A stretch of DNA of 64,000 nt from Macrostomum hystrix (GCA_950097015.1 CATNEN010000038.1:21948001-22012000); one strand, 5' to 3'; positions 41,600 to 53,262 are shown, numbered from the stretch's first letter. Notes: a model not told the origin generated them from the letters alone. Program-made: numbers and translations.

Positions 41600-41968
41600 A
41601 TCTGGGTCAATGAGTCAGTCAACCGGGTCAATGAGTCAGTCATCTGGGTGAATGAGTCAGTGAGTAAGTCATCTGGGTCAATGAGTCAGTGAGTAAGTCA
41701 TCTGGGTCAATGAGTCAGTAGTCAGTCATCTGGGTCAATGAGTCGGTAATCAGTCATCTGGGTCAATGAGTCAGTAATCAGTCATCTGGGTCAATGAGTC
41801 AGTAGTCAGTCATCTGGGTCAATGAGTCAGTAGTCAGTCATCTGGGTCAATGAGTCAGTAGTCAGTCATCTGGGTCAATGAGTCAGTGAGTCAGTCATCT
41901 GGGTCAATGAGTCAGTGAGTCAGTCATCTGGGTCAATGAGTCAGTGAGTCAGTCATCTGGGTCAATGA
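41600..41968. repeat. 28/29-bp array starting at the CTU2 stop codon
   Basis: About 13 copies of a unit containing AGTCATCTGGGTCAATGAGT. Read on the CTU2 strand each unit is CTCATTGACCCAGATGACTG, the last codons and stop of CTU2. The array spans the end of the coding exon. Confidence 0.93.
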
Positions 41969-44352
41969 GGCATTCTTCCAGCACCGCCCGCTTTGAGCAG
42001 CCATTGAGCAGCACGCAGCAGCTGTAGCAGTACCGACGGTTCGGCCCCTGACTATCGACATTATCGCCCGCAAAGGCCAAAGAGTCCTTGACCCCGTAAC
42101 CGTTGTCAGCTAACGGTCGCCTGTCGAGCCGTTCAGACAAACGGAGCGCACGCAGCGCGTTGCAGCCGTCGGAGATTTCGCCATCGCCGTCCAGTGCCGA
42201 CAGGCCGCAGGCCAGGCAGGCTGAGGTCATCGCAGTCTGGGAGGCTTCACCGCCAGGACTGTCGGACTGCAGTTTCTCGCCAGTGCGTAGAATGTTGTAG
42301 ACTGTGGCCGGAAATGACTGTCGCAATGGCATAATGGGGAGGTTGCTAACTTATCAACAATTGAGCTTGAGGACTGCGAATCGTGGGGATTGAGTACTGT
42401 GGATCATGGGGATAAAGAATCATGGGATTGAGAATGGGGATTGGAGATTGCAAATCATGGGGATTCAGAATCGAGGGGATAAAGAACCATGGGGATTCAG
42501 ATTCGATGGGATTGAGAATCATGAAGATTCAGAATCAAGGGGATTGAGAAACAAGGGGATTCAGAATCGAGGGATTAAGAATCATGGGGATTCAGAACCG
42601 AGGGGATTAGGAATCATGGGGATTCAGAATCGAGGGATTAAGAATCATGGGGGATTCAGATTCGAGGGGATTGAGAATCATGAAGATTCAGAATCGAGGA
42701 ATTAAGAATCATGGGGATTCAGAATCGAGTGGATCAAGAATCATGGGGATTCAGAATCGAGTGGATTAAGAATCATGGGGATTCAGAACCGAGGGGATTA
42801 AGAATCATGGGGATTCAGAATCGAGGGATTAAGAATCACGGGGATTCAGAACCGAGGGGATTGAGAATCATGGGGATTGCGAATCGGGGAATAAAAGGCC
42901 GCTCCCACCTGTTGCAGGCTGCCCAGAAAGTCGGCAATCACTCCGGGAATGCCCCCGCCGTCGCTATTGGCTAGCGGACTGTCTGGATCGTCAGGCCGCT
43001 GACAGACAGGTTGCAAGCCAGCCAGTCTGTTTAACATGGCGGCCTCCATTGACAATAGCTGGCGCAGGGGTCGAACCCGCGACGCACCGCCGATTTCGCA
43101 ACTAAAGGCGCCAGAATCGGCGCTTATCCGGCCGTGGGCAAGACTGCGTAGCGACAGCTCGGCTAGGCGGCTGGCCGTCTCACCAGTCAGTACGCGGCTG
43201 CAGTTTAGCTGACGGCTGGCAAGGGCTAGGCATCTGTGCAGCGCCCGGTGCTGCAGCTCGCGCCAACCAGTGCTGCAAGTTGGCGGAGAGAGTTTAGGAG
43301 TGGTTTGAAGGGTTAGGGAAGGGTTTGAAGGGTTAGGGAAGGGTTTGAAGGGTTAGGGAAGGATTTGAAGGGTTAGGGAAGGATTTGAAGGGTTAGGGAA
43401 GGGTTTGAAGGTTTAGGGAAGGATTTAAAGGGTTAGGGAAGGATTTGAAGGGTTAGGGAAGGATTTAAAGGGTTAGGGAAGGGTTTAAAGGGTCAGGGAA
43501 GGATTTGAAGTGCCAGGGAAGGGTTTAAAGGGTCGGGGAATGGTTTAAAAGGTTAGGGACGTATTGAAGGGTCAGGGAAGGATCTGAAGGGTCAGGGAAG
43601 GATTTGAAGGGTCAGGGAAGGATTTGAAGGGTTTAAAGCGTTAGGGAAGGATTTGAAAGGTCTGGGAATTATTTATAGGATCTCAAAGAAGCTCAAAGGT
43701 TCACGAAGGACACGGAACGCTCGAAGTCATAATGGCAAGTTTAAAGAGAAGCAAAGCGTGTTAAAACCTGTCATTCATGGCGCCAAGCGCTTCAGTAAGT
43801 GCGGGCAGCAACTGGATTGCATTAAAGCAGTGGCGCTTAAACTCTGCAGGCAGCTGGGCTTCTAGCTTAGCTAGCACAGCTGACCGACGCTCCGACAGTG
43901 GGCCGCTCGCATTTCTCTCGCCGAATAGTTCAGCGAAGTCGACGTAGACAAAGACGGGTGTGAAGCGCAACTTCCGGTGCGTCGTCTCAGCCAGGCCCTG
44001 TTAGATGGAAAATTCATTGTCATACCGTTTCTGTACATTGGGATTTGGATTGCAATAACGCTACCTGTTTAATTAGCCATAGTAGGGCGCATGCTCCGTT
44101 GCCGCCCGAAAAAGCCACGAGCACCCGCTCGCCCGCCCTTATTAATTGGCTCTTCCCGAAGCCAGCCCGAAACTGATGCGTACAATAGGCTAGGTAGCAT
44201 TGGCGGCACACAGCCTGGGCGGTGCGAACTCGAACAATTGGCGGGCAGTTCTGTTGGCGACATTTTTCGCAGCACGATGGCATCAAGGAGGCCGACAGCT
44301 GGCGCCTGGTGGCGAGTACTGCCGCCTCTTCAGCTGTCAAATCTGGGTCACA
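41949..44352 (-). CDS. CTU2: Cytoplasmic tRNA 2-thiolation protein 2
   Basis: Four minus-strand exons with matching phases: 44,352-44,065, 43,997-43,768, 43,272-42,909 and 42,317-41,949 (about 416 residues; the initiating exon was not identified). The N-terminal region has zinc-type cysteines (CCEKC...CRQC), then HQFRAGFGK and GERVLVAFSGG, a degenerate PP-loop as in CTU2/NCS2. Exon 3 gives RVLTGETASRLAELSL and RPLRQLLSMEAAMLNRL. The exon 3/4 junction gives LGSLQQ-SFPATVYNILRTGEKL in the typical order, followed by paired cysteines (CLAC...CYSC) and the conserved tail ECLIDPDD-stop. With CTU1 it makes the 2-thio group of mcm5s2U34 in tRNA Lys, Glu and Gln. Somewhat shorter than the human protein, mostly in the variable middle. 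Introns 2 and 3 are minisatellites; intron 1 is 67 bp. Confidence 0.92.
42360..42895. repeat. CTU2 intron 3 minisatellite, 31-32 bp unit x16
   Basis: Units contain GGGGATTCAGAATCGAGGGG then ATTAAGAATCATG, with frequent internal deletions. They fill almost the whole intron (42,908-42,318). Confidence 0.93.
43300..43645. repeat. CTU2 intron 2 minisatellite, 20-bp unit x17
   Basis: GGTTAGGGAAGGATTTGAAG units. The sense strand is CT-rich with CCCTAAC in each unit. The array ends about 30 bp from the 3' splice site. Confidence 0.95.
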
Positions 44353-44689
44353 CTGGAAATCGGAATGATGCGCATGACCGCCTACTATGAGTAGAGCCAG
44401 AGAAAAATTTTGACAGAAGCTAACATTTTGAAAATGGCGACAGTAGCTAGAGAACTGAATGTCAAAGCAAAATATAGATATATCTAGAACCGCAAATTTC
44501 TTATTAGAGTATGGCTAGAAAGTCTGGCTGCAAGGTCAGGGAGTTTAAATCTCAGCCCACAGTAAAAAAAATTTGCCACATCTATCAGAGCCAACAGTTA
44601 CCAATAGTCTAAGTCAGAGTCATAAGTGGCATGTTTTCTATTTTAACAATATTAATAATTGATTTCACCTGCCTCAATTTGGCCACATG

Positions 44690-44866
44690 TGCAACAGCAC
44701 AGCCACAGCTATTGTGTAGTGGATTCAAAGGCTATGTACAGCTTTTTAGTCCATGGACACCACACCCACCCTCAAAGGACACAAATTGTTCCAGTGGAGT
44801 CAGGAATCAAACCCCAAACCTTCAAGTTGTGAGGCTAATGCTCTAATCATTGGGTTAAAAATCTCA
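44690..44866 (-). mobile_element. tRNA-derived SINE (V-SINE-like)
   Basis: On the minus strand a tRNA-like head has an A-box-like TGATTAGAGCATTAGC and B-box-like GGTTTGATTCC. A body with CACTGGAACAATTTGTGTCC and GTCCATGGACTAAAAAGCTG follows, then a tail CAATAGCTGTGGCTGTGC. The same body and tail occur at 63,653-63,847 and from 63,893. Confidence 0.75.
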
Positions 44867-46203
44867 TTTCTATTTTAGTATAATTGTCAAAAGTACAATT
44901 TAGCATTTTTATAAAGAGAATATTACAAACAATAGTAGAGCTAAACTTTTATAACCTTGAATGAAAAAGGAAGTCCTGCTTTTTCTGATCAATTGTAGAA
45001 ATAGATTTTTCACTGATGATTTTTTAAAAATCCTATATTGATTATAACAAAAAACATTTGATATGGCCTTTTTAAATTTAATTTATGTAGACTTATTATG
45101 GACAATAATCTTTCTATTAGGCCTTTTTTCTAAATCTGTTATTGTCTTTATAGTCTTCTGTAGTCTATTCTAGGCTACACAGACCAATTCATTGATTTTA
45201 AGTATTAGTTCACTAAATTAAATAGTTACCAAAATGCTTTGTTCCATTTTGAGTTCCCAAATTTGGAAGATAATTCTTACTTCCACTGCCTATGGTCCAT
45301 GGAGAGAACAGCAATATAGACTTTGGAAGTCTAGGCCTAATAGCTACACATGTGCTGTGCCAACAGGCTATACACATGGCCCTACTAAGCTAAGCTAGAT
45401 ATTAGAGGCATAAGAAATCAACATTTTGGTCAAGATTTGAGATTTGAGACAAGTCTAGAATCTAACTCGAGACATTTCAAGACAAGACGAAAAAAAATTG
45501 CAAATATATATAATTAAGCCAAAGAAGGTTGGTTAGGTCAGGCCTGCAGCTAGCCTACTCAACCAAGAAGCTGTCTAGTTTAGTTCAGTAAGCCCAGTAG
45601 TAGAAGTTAGGTCTATCATTTAAATCCCAATTAGAATTGTATTGGAAACAAGAATTTTATTTTCCTCTCAAATAAGTTAGCTGTTTGTATATTTGTATTC
45701 AGCAGGACAGGCAGTTAGGGTGGCACAGACAAATTAAACACATGAGAGGGATCAACGACAACAAGCCACATTTTGGTTCCGTTTTTTATTTTAATGCCAA
45801 GCCTACACTAGGCCAACACAACAGAACGAATATCAGGCCACTACTTTAAAAAACTAATTAGTTGGCCAGTTACTGGTAGGTAGGCTAAGGAAAATGACAT
45901 GACTCGGGTAGACTTGCAAATATGTCTGTTTACTTTAGCCAGTGTTTCACTAATAATTGATCCAATCATTTGTGGATCTTTTTAACAATAAAATACTAAT
46001 AAGCCGACATGAACATATCTTGAGAATTAAGTGTTCAATATGCGCTATCGGTAGCTAGCTGGCTAATAGGAAGTCGTGTAACTAGTGTAGTATCTTCATA
46101 TTGATGAGCTTATTAAGCTTATTATTATTCCTTAGATAAACCAAATACCAATAGAAGAAAAAACGAGACACTTCGTTTCCTGGAAAATTTATTAATAGGC
46201 CGG
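44867..46203. other. AT-rich intergenic region, no gene seen
   Basis: 1.3 kb without convincing coding, RNA or tandem structure. The upstream end of CTU2 and its promoter should lie between 44.35 kb and here. Confidence 0.45.
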
Positions 46204-46424
46204 TTTTCACGGAAAACACGCACTAGCGAGATAGGGACTTATTACGTTTTCACATAAATAGAATATCAATTTTTTTTTAATGGAGCTTTCTAAATTTGGG
46301 GAAGCTACATGTATTGCAAGATATATGAAAAGAGCAGCATTGGATCTGCTTCCATTAAAAAGTAATCAATATTTTATGTGAAAACGTGAAACGTTCCCAT
46401 CTCGCTTGTGCGTTTTCCGTGAAT
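46204..46424. mobile_element. MITE-like element with 52-bp terminal inverted repeats
   Basis: TTCACGGAAAACACGCACTA (46,205) is mirrored by GTGCGTTTTCCGTGAA (ending 46,424). The arms continue through GCGAGATAGG / CCCATCTCGC and ACGTTTTCACATAAA / TTTATGTGAAAACGT. There are about 110 bp between arms. The target duplication is not clear. Confidence 0.8.
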
Positions 46425-47200
46425 CACTGAAATCGAGATGAGACAGCTAGAGATGGAAAAAAGTGTAACACTCAAGGACTCGAAGGCTCAAATAACTTAA
46501 TAAGAGTAAGACGAAGAGTAAGGTTGGATTTGTGTAGCGGCGATGGACTGTCTAGTTAGTTATTAAAATGTCGGTCATAACCTGCGAATTTATTTAGATT
46601 GCCTTGTCTTAGTAGAAAAGTCTTAATTAAGCTCTAGCGCCCAATATGCGTCCAACACCACTGGTAACCGGCTTGGCCGTGCTAATCAAGCACGCAGCGA
46701 ATCAGATTTTAAATACGGCGCGCAGATACATGGAATTTAGTATGCGACAACCGGACTTTCAATATTTGCATAATTATTGTACTGTTATAGATTTAATATA
46801 GATAAATAGGAGGCATTACACATAGACAAAATTCACTAAGAATACAAAAATGCAATTCAAATAGAAGCTAAGAATTCCTACTAGACAAATATCCTCGTTA
46901 ATGGTGACGTGCTTCTCTGCCAATCGTGTCTTTACAGCTCGAAGCTTCTTTTCAGGAAATCTTGATTCTCTGCAAGGACATCGAACATGCGCGGCCATGG
47001 CTCTGCTGCACAAGCCCACTGACCCACTGAAGCGCGGTCGTGGACGAACTGTCACTCTTCTAAAAACTCTGAACTCTGATCTTGAAGCCATTGGCCTGAC
47101 CGCTTTTCTGCGTCTACCTGTCCTTCCCAACTCTATCGCTTGCGCGTGCGCGCTGGATCCACTTAGTGGTCACCATGCAGCGTCTCTTTATTTAATTTAT
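46425..47200. other. Intergenic, no confident gene
   Basis: An open plus-strand stretch at 46,901-47,160 (RGRGRTVTLLKTLNSDLEAI) faintly recalls the C-terminal tail of a LINE reverse transcriptase, too weak to call. Confidence 0.3.
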
Positions 47201-48362
47201 TATTATCCAGAACTCACAGGATCCCAGATCCTCAACCTGGACTCACAGGATCCCAGATCCTCATCCTGAACTCACAGGATCCCAGACCCTCAACCTGGAC
47301 TCACAGGATACCAGATCCTCAACCTGGACTCACAGGATCCCAGATCCACATCCAGAACTCACAGGATCCCAGATCCACATCCTGGACTTACAGGATCCCA
47401 GATCCTCATCCTGAACTCACAGGATCCCAGATCCACATCCTGAACTCAAAGGATCCTAGATCCTCATCCTGAACTCACAGGATCCCAGATCCTCATCCTG
47501 GACTCACAGGATCCCAGACCCTCAACCTGGACTTACAGGATCCCAGATCCTCAACCTGGACTCACAGGATCCCAGACCCTAAACCTGGACTCACAGGATC
47601 CCAGATCCTCATCCTGAACTCAAAGGATCCCAGACCCTCAACCTGGACTCACAGGATCCCAGATCCTCATCCTGAACTCACAGGATCCCAGATCCACATC
47701 CTGAACTCACAGGATCCCAGATCCACATCCTGGACTCACAGGATCCCAGATCCACATCCTGAACTCACAGGATCCCAGATCCACATTCAGAACTCACAGG
47801 ATCCCAAATCCACATCCTGGACTCACAGGATCCCAGATCCTCATCCTGAACTCACAGGATCCCAGACACTCAACCTGGACTCACAGGATCCCAGATCCTC
47901 ATCCTGGACTCACAGGATCCCAGACCCTCAACCTGGACTTACAGGATCCCAGATCCTCATCCTGGACTCACAGGATCCCAGATCCTCATCCTGGACTCAC
48001 AGGATCCCAGATCCTCAACCTGGACTTACAGGATCCCAGATCCTCAACCTGGACTTACAGGATCCCAGATCCACATCCAGAACTCACAGGATCTCAGATC
48101 CTCATCCTGGACTCACAGGATCCCAGACCCTCAACCTGGACTTACAGGATCCCAGATCCTCAACCTGGACTTACAGGATCCCAGATCCTCAACCTGGACT
48201 TACAGGATCCCAGATCCTCAACCTGGACTCACAGGATCCCAGACCCTCAACCTGGACTTACAGGATCCCAGATCCTCATCCTGAACTCACAGGATCCCAG
48301 ATCCACATCCTGAACTCACAGGATCCCAGATCCACATCCTGAACTCACAGGATCCCAGACCC
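47201..48362. repeat. 29-bp minisatellite, about 40 units
   Basis: Unit contains CTCACAGGATCCCAGATCCT then CATCCTGAA/CAACCTGGA. It is dense in GGATCC (BamHI) sites, roughly one per unit. Confidence 0.95.
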
Positions 48363-48774
48363 ATCGATAGTGCTATCTGACAAGCAGGCTTCTATTTTAT
48401 TTTATTTATCCCAAACTTCAGGTGTAAGCTGTCTTTAGTAGCCTTATGATCTGTACTAAAACAGGCGGATGAATGAGTGGTGTGGGTATAGAGGTTAAAC
48501 CTATTTAATCTAATCCTAAATTATCCCACTTCGGCATCATCATGTGGTCCCATCATGTCCTTAGATTACTGAGAGCCTAACCTATAGTTCAATTGTGCAT
48601 TCAGCAAGATGATAATAGAGTGATTTCCTCCTGTGTATTCTAACTGTTATTGTTTCAGATAAGGCAGGAAATATATTGTCACAGCACAATTGAAATAGAG
48701 TTGTCACTGGCTGCTGTGGAGAAGTTCAATTTTACGAGTAGGCTGTCCTTGGCCGATTCCTCAGCTGCTGCTGA
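48363..48774. other. 3' flank of the fibrinogen-related gene
   Basis: No coding signature; likely 3' UTR and intergenic sequence of the minus-strand gene. Confidence 0.4.
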
Positions 48775-51057
48775 TCACACCTCCAGCAGAAGCCGCACTG
48801 AGCGGAGAGACAGCCTCTCGACATCAGGCGTGACACCGATGCTTGGCAACCATGACATGTAGCTAGCATTGCCTGGTGTCTCTCTTGGTGGAAAGATTCC
48901 GTTTGGATTGAACAAACTGCAACCTACTTCTCGATAGCCGAACCACCATCCAGCTTTGCCAAAGTCATTCGAGCACGGTCGGTGGCCGAGTTTGTTTCTG
49001 AATCCGTCATTGTCTCTGTCCATGGTGGAGAATGGCGTTGGGGAGAACGCGTCCATGGTGTCCATGGGATCGAATTTGACATTGGACCTGTCCTTCAGCA
49101 TGCCTCTGTTCATCGTCTTATATTTGGTGCTGGCGTTTTCCACTTGAAATCCAGCATACTCAGCATGCAGCTCAGTCCCATTCCACAGCTCCATCTCCAC
49201 TCTGAGTGTAGCACCGCCTGCGCTCAGCGAGTGGATGGCGGAGAGACCTGCGGGATCAGACAGAAGTTGGAGGCGCTGATGCGAATGGCCAAATTCAGTT
49301 GAAAATTGATTAAATAGAGGGACTTACCTGATTGTTAGTACAGTAATCTAGCTATATAATAATATAATAAAACAAAATCTAAGGTAACACAGGTATTCTC
49401 ACATGGATATTCTATCCAGTTTTCTCATGATCAAATTCCTGATAAAGTACACATTTCCTCTTTAATTTGGAAACAAAAAGCGGACGAATTCACACACCGA
49501 TCCAGAAGTCTGTCTCGTCGCCGAACCCCGCCTCATACTCAGCCCAGGTGCGTTGGAAACTGACGCTCCCGGTGGTCCTCTGCTGGATCTTGACAAAGTT
49601 CCGGCCACCCAGCTTCACGCTGAGAAACTTCGAGGAGCAAAATCTTTTCTGTAATACAGAGCCTGGCGTGACATCACAAATGAACCCTGTCCGCCGAAGA
49701 ACTGTTCCAGTTTGTCTCATTCGCCACAGAAACCGCGGCTCGTCCGACTTTACAAGGCACTGCTGACTCGCTATCGATGTCACCTGCCACCCAATATGGC
49801 GGAATAAGTTGACTGGCTCGAAAATTATTTCCGACCTGATAGAAAAAGGAAATATCACTTTTTATAAGCGTTCTCTAAACTTATGAGTAGCTATTTTCAC
49901 TGACCTCAGCTCATGGCATTGTCCCTCGAATCTGCAGAACAAGTGCACCTGAGCAGTCTTCCAGTCTGCCGACACCCTCAGCGGACCGATTGAGAAGCGA
50001 GAACTCAATGCCGAGCTTACAATGCTCTGAGCACTCCACAGTTTCATGAAGGTGACCGAGCGAGGAGACAGATCAGCCAGCTGAGCCCTCACAGCTTCCA
50101 GTGTGACCTCATCTTGCAGCACTACATCCAGCTTGAGGTAGGACATTTTACGAAGGTAATCATACATGACTGACTCGTTGCTCAAGCTGCTGATGTTGTG
50201 GCAGAGCAGAGGCTCGATGAGGAGGTGGCCCTTAATGTCGAGCCTCTGGTGCACTCGAGCAGTGCAATTCGCGAGGTTGATCGAGCGGATGAATACTACT
50301 TCCCGACATGCCGGGAGGTAGTAATTCTTTCTCACAACTTCGGGATCAAAGACGGTCTGGTTCTGCAGCATCGGGCGGTAGCTAAGTTGATGGCAGGTGT
50401 CATTCACACGATCGTAGATGCAGTCAGCATCAGATCGTTTAACACCAGCAAGGGAGCTGAGTGAATTTTTGATCTGCGGAAAATGACGCAAACTGCGATT
50501 TAAAAACAAATTTAAGTCTTTTATATTCGTAGCTGCGTGAGCTTATTACTGGGAACTTACGCTAACGAGAAAGTGTCGTCGGCACTCCGACTCCGAAGCC
50601 GGATGACACCCTCTAATTCGTCAGTGCTCCAAATGAAGCTATCAACTTGCACTGTGCCGTTGGTTTCCATGGATGCTTGGAGGCTTGAAATGGTCAGGAA
50701 GCTCACAGACCTCGGTGACAAGTGTTCCAGCTGGCGCTTAGCTGCTGCGAGCATTCCAGCATCCGTCAAAAGCACAGGGATACTCAGGTACAGCACATCA
50801 GTGACTCCGTCATACAGTGGACTGAAGCCTTCAAGCCTGTCCGTCACGCACATGACCGGCTCAACTGCCAAGTGCGGACCGTCGCTCGCTCCCGTGTCGT
50901 GCACGAACAGCGCGCAGCCGTTCACATTGAGCTGGGCCACGAAGCGGAGCTGCGGTGAGCCTGTGGCTGCGCACTGGGAGACCTGGCCAGCTGCCAGCGA
51001 GCAGAGCAGCAGAGCCAGCGCTGCAGCTTCCACAACTTGCACACTGAAGGATTTCAT
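48775..51057 (-). CDS. Secreted fibrinogen-related domain (FReD) protein
   Basis: Four phase-consistent exons: 51,057-50,561, 50,456-49,905, 49,835-49,498 and 49,247-48,775 (619 residues). A signal peptide is evident (MKSFSVQVVEAAALALLLCS...AAGQ). Residues from about 25 to 350 hold two tandem copies of an unrecognised module. Both contain a QL-x2-LSPRSV-x-F motif (QLEHLSPRSVSFLTI and QLADLSPRSVTFMKL) and several cysteines. The last 160 residues or so are the fibrinogen C-terminal globe: WAEYEAGFGDETDFWIGLSA, IHSLS, LRVEMELW, AEYAGFQV, FSTMDRDNDG and GWWFGY. FReD proteins are secreted lectins or adhesion/immune factors. The calcium-site D-x-DND is present; the canonical C-terminal 'C-x2-SNLNG' appears as CSLFNPNG. 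Identity within the family is undetermined. Confidence 0.9.
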
Positions 51058-51921
51058 TGAATAGCACAGTGATTTAGATTGAAAGCTTTCTGTTTAGAAT
51101 TATTGCTTTGATGTTTGTGCAGAGTGTGAGGCAGTCAGGACAATCCGTGTCTGAACGAATGTTAAATACTCTCTGTTAACTATGTGGTGATCTTCGCAAG
51201 GACTTGGCGGTTTGGTTTCTGTTGAAGTCGTGACCAATAATCCATTAATTGCTGAAGTACTTTTTTCAGTCCTTGTGATTGCATATTAGCAGGCTAGGCC
51301 AGAATGTAGTAAAAATCATTAACCCACAAAGTAGCAAAGCAAATGCAAAGCAAATAGGGGAAAGAGAAAGCGAAAGCGCGAGCAGCGAGGAGGGGAAGGC
51401 GATCCCAACTCCGAAACATGGAGTGAGAAAGGGAAAGAAGAGAGGGCAAAAAGCGTCAGCAAGCGACCCGCTGCGCAGCGGAGCGCCTGACGCGCAAAGG
51501 TCGCGCCACAGGAGAAACTGTGCTCGGAGATGCCGCACAAAGACAGGCCGCGGTTAAGGAGCCGGATGAAGGTCGAGGCAGCCAACGGGCGCCCAGTACA
51601 GAGAATAGGGCAGCCGAGGCTCGAAAAATTGGTTCTCGCGCAGGTGGGCGGCAAGCGCAGCGACAGGGCTAATCGACGGGTAAACGGGACACAGAGGAAG
51701 AAGGACAAGCAGCTGGCTCTCTTTGAACTGGTTGTTCTTGGACTTCTCGATTGACAGGCGCATTGCGCCTCGGCAGGAGGACAGGGCAGCGTGCTCCCAG
51801 CGGTTGACTGTGAAACCGCTCTTCAAACATTTTCATAAATCTAATATACAAAAAATAAAAGCAATAAATGTGTCATATCACTTCAGTTATGCAAAAAATG
51901 AAAAGTGTTTATATATATATA
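51058..51921. other. Upstream region with purine- and CpG-rich block
   Basis: 51,330-51,800 is GC-rich with a perfect CCGCTGC/GCAGCGG palindrome at about 51,469-51,482. It could be the promoter of the FReD gene or an old TE. Open frames here lack recognisable motifs. Confidence 0.4.
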
Positions 51922-52158
51922 CTAGCTTTTTTTGCCCGTTGTTTTTGGGGCAGAAATTTAAAGCAAAGCAGTAAGCAATTCACGTCTCTGTATTAACTTT
52001 ATAGTGAAGGTCACCATTTATTTATTTACTGCATTAATGAAAAGTGAAGAGTTTGTTTGAGGGCGTTTTAAGTAAAAAATAAGTGAAAAGTTTGTCCAAA
52101 CAGCCCCCTCTTGATTACTTCTTTAGAAACATGTCTCTTAGCCACTCCTCTATACAGT

Positions 52159-52430
52159 CAGTGGCAGATCCAGGAATTTGTTTTGGGGCGGTCTGTCAGG
52201 GGAGCGCCATGAGAATCACAGAGGGGGTGCCAGCGGCCGAAAAGGGCGCCAGGAGCCAAGAAAGGGCGCCAGCGGCTGAAAAACGGGAGCCAGCGGCTGA
52301 AAAAGGGGCGCCAGCGACCGAAAAGGGGCGCCAGTGCTGCGACTGGCGCCCCTGGTGGGGGCATCTTATTCCCATGATTAAAATTTAGGGGGGCGACTGC
52401 CCCCCCGCCCCCCCCCTAAATCTGCCTCTG
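52159..52430. mobile_element. hAT-type MITE with 8-bp target duplication
   Basis: The ends CAGTGGCAGATCCAGG and CTAAATCTGCCTCTG are terminal inverted repeats of the hAT type. TATACAGT flanks both sides (52,151-52,158 and 52,431-52,438), the 8-bp duplication expected of hAT. The interior has a degenerate GCGGCTGAAAAAGGGGCGCC tandem repeat. It is nested in the Helitron, so it inserted later. Confidence 0.88.
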
Positions 52431-52582
52431 TATACAGTATGCATGTACACGCGTATACATAAGGAAAATAGCCATGGCATAACAATAACAATGTCAAAGA
52501 AACAAAATTAAACTGTTTCAGAGTTCAGAGTTAGACAGGTCAAGGTCAATTCGTGACTACTTTTCTATTAATTGCTTGCGAG

Positions 52583-53262
52583 TCACCTCAAGGCCTGGGG
52601 ATACACCACATTCTTCGTTATTCCCCTTGGTGCGAAAATGAATAGGCCAGCTGGAGTTCCAACACGGGAGCAGGCGACATAAAGCTGCCCATGCGAGAAG
52701 CAAGGAGTCTCCAGGTTGATGCCAGCTACCTTCAGCGACTGTCCCTGAGCCTTGTTAATAGTCATCGCAAAGCACACTCTCACAGGGAACTGCAGTCGCT
52801 TGAACTGAAATGGCAGGTCCGTGGGGATAATTGGAATCCGGGGAACGAACACAGACTCTCCTCTGCCAGATCCAGTCATTATCGTGGCCTCAATCACGTG
52901 TGGGAAGAGCCGCCTGACTATCAGTCTGGTGCCGTTACACAGCCTTGGCGCATTCAGGTTGCGGAGGAGCATAATTGGTGCCCCAACTTTCAGCTGCAAG
53001 TTGTGCGATGGAGTTCCAGGAGGATCTAGAGAGTTCAGAAACTCAACAGGATACTCCACAGCGGTGTCATCAGTCAACGTTGTATCAATTGACTTGTAGG
53101 TGAAAACTGCACCTGGCAACTCCTGAAGCAGTTGGTAGTTAATTTCGTTGCGGCATCATTTCTAGGACACAGAATTGCCCTCTCTGACAGCCAGTCAACG
53201 TCAGCATATCGAACCATCAGGTTCGGGTAAACTTTTGCCTTGAGCTTTTTTGACGATTTTTG
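52583..53262 (-). pseudogene. Helitron helicase C-terminal fragment
   Basis: The open part (53,119-52,583) encodes PIF1 helicase motifs V-VI: NLQLKVGAPIMLLRNL, NGTRLIVRRL, CFAMTINKAQGQSL and LYVACSRVG, with the usual end at YPQALR. Upstream, PNLMVRYADVDWLSERAILC joins in another frame to NEINYQLLQELPG, so there is a frameshift near 53,150. Rep and Walker A/B are missing; it cannot act alone. Confidence 0.9.

Noticed and set aside
39791-41948. Hidden ligand-binding (Venus-flytrap) exons upstream of the receptor
   Set aside because: No such coding sequence is visible between the promoter-like elements and the end of CTU2; the interval is mostly minisatellite and AT-rich spacer.
43055-43085. 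tRNA B-box-like GGGGTCGAACCCGCGAC
   Set aside because: It lies within CTU2 exon 3, which is coding in a conserved frame, and no A box or cloverleaf surrounds it.
46901-47160. Plus-strand frame with RGRGRTVTLLKTLNSDLEA, faint LINE-tail resemblance
   Set aside because: Too short and without catalytic or zinc-knuckle residues to call.
51319-51826. Overlapping open frames upstream of the FReD gene
   Set aside because: GC-rich DNA gives open frames on both strands; no motif, splice context or homology recognised.
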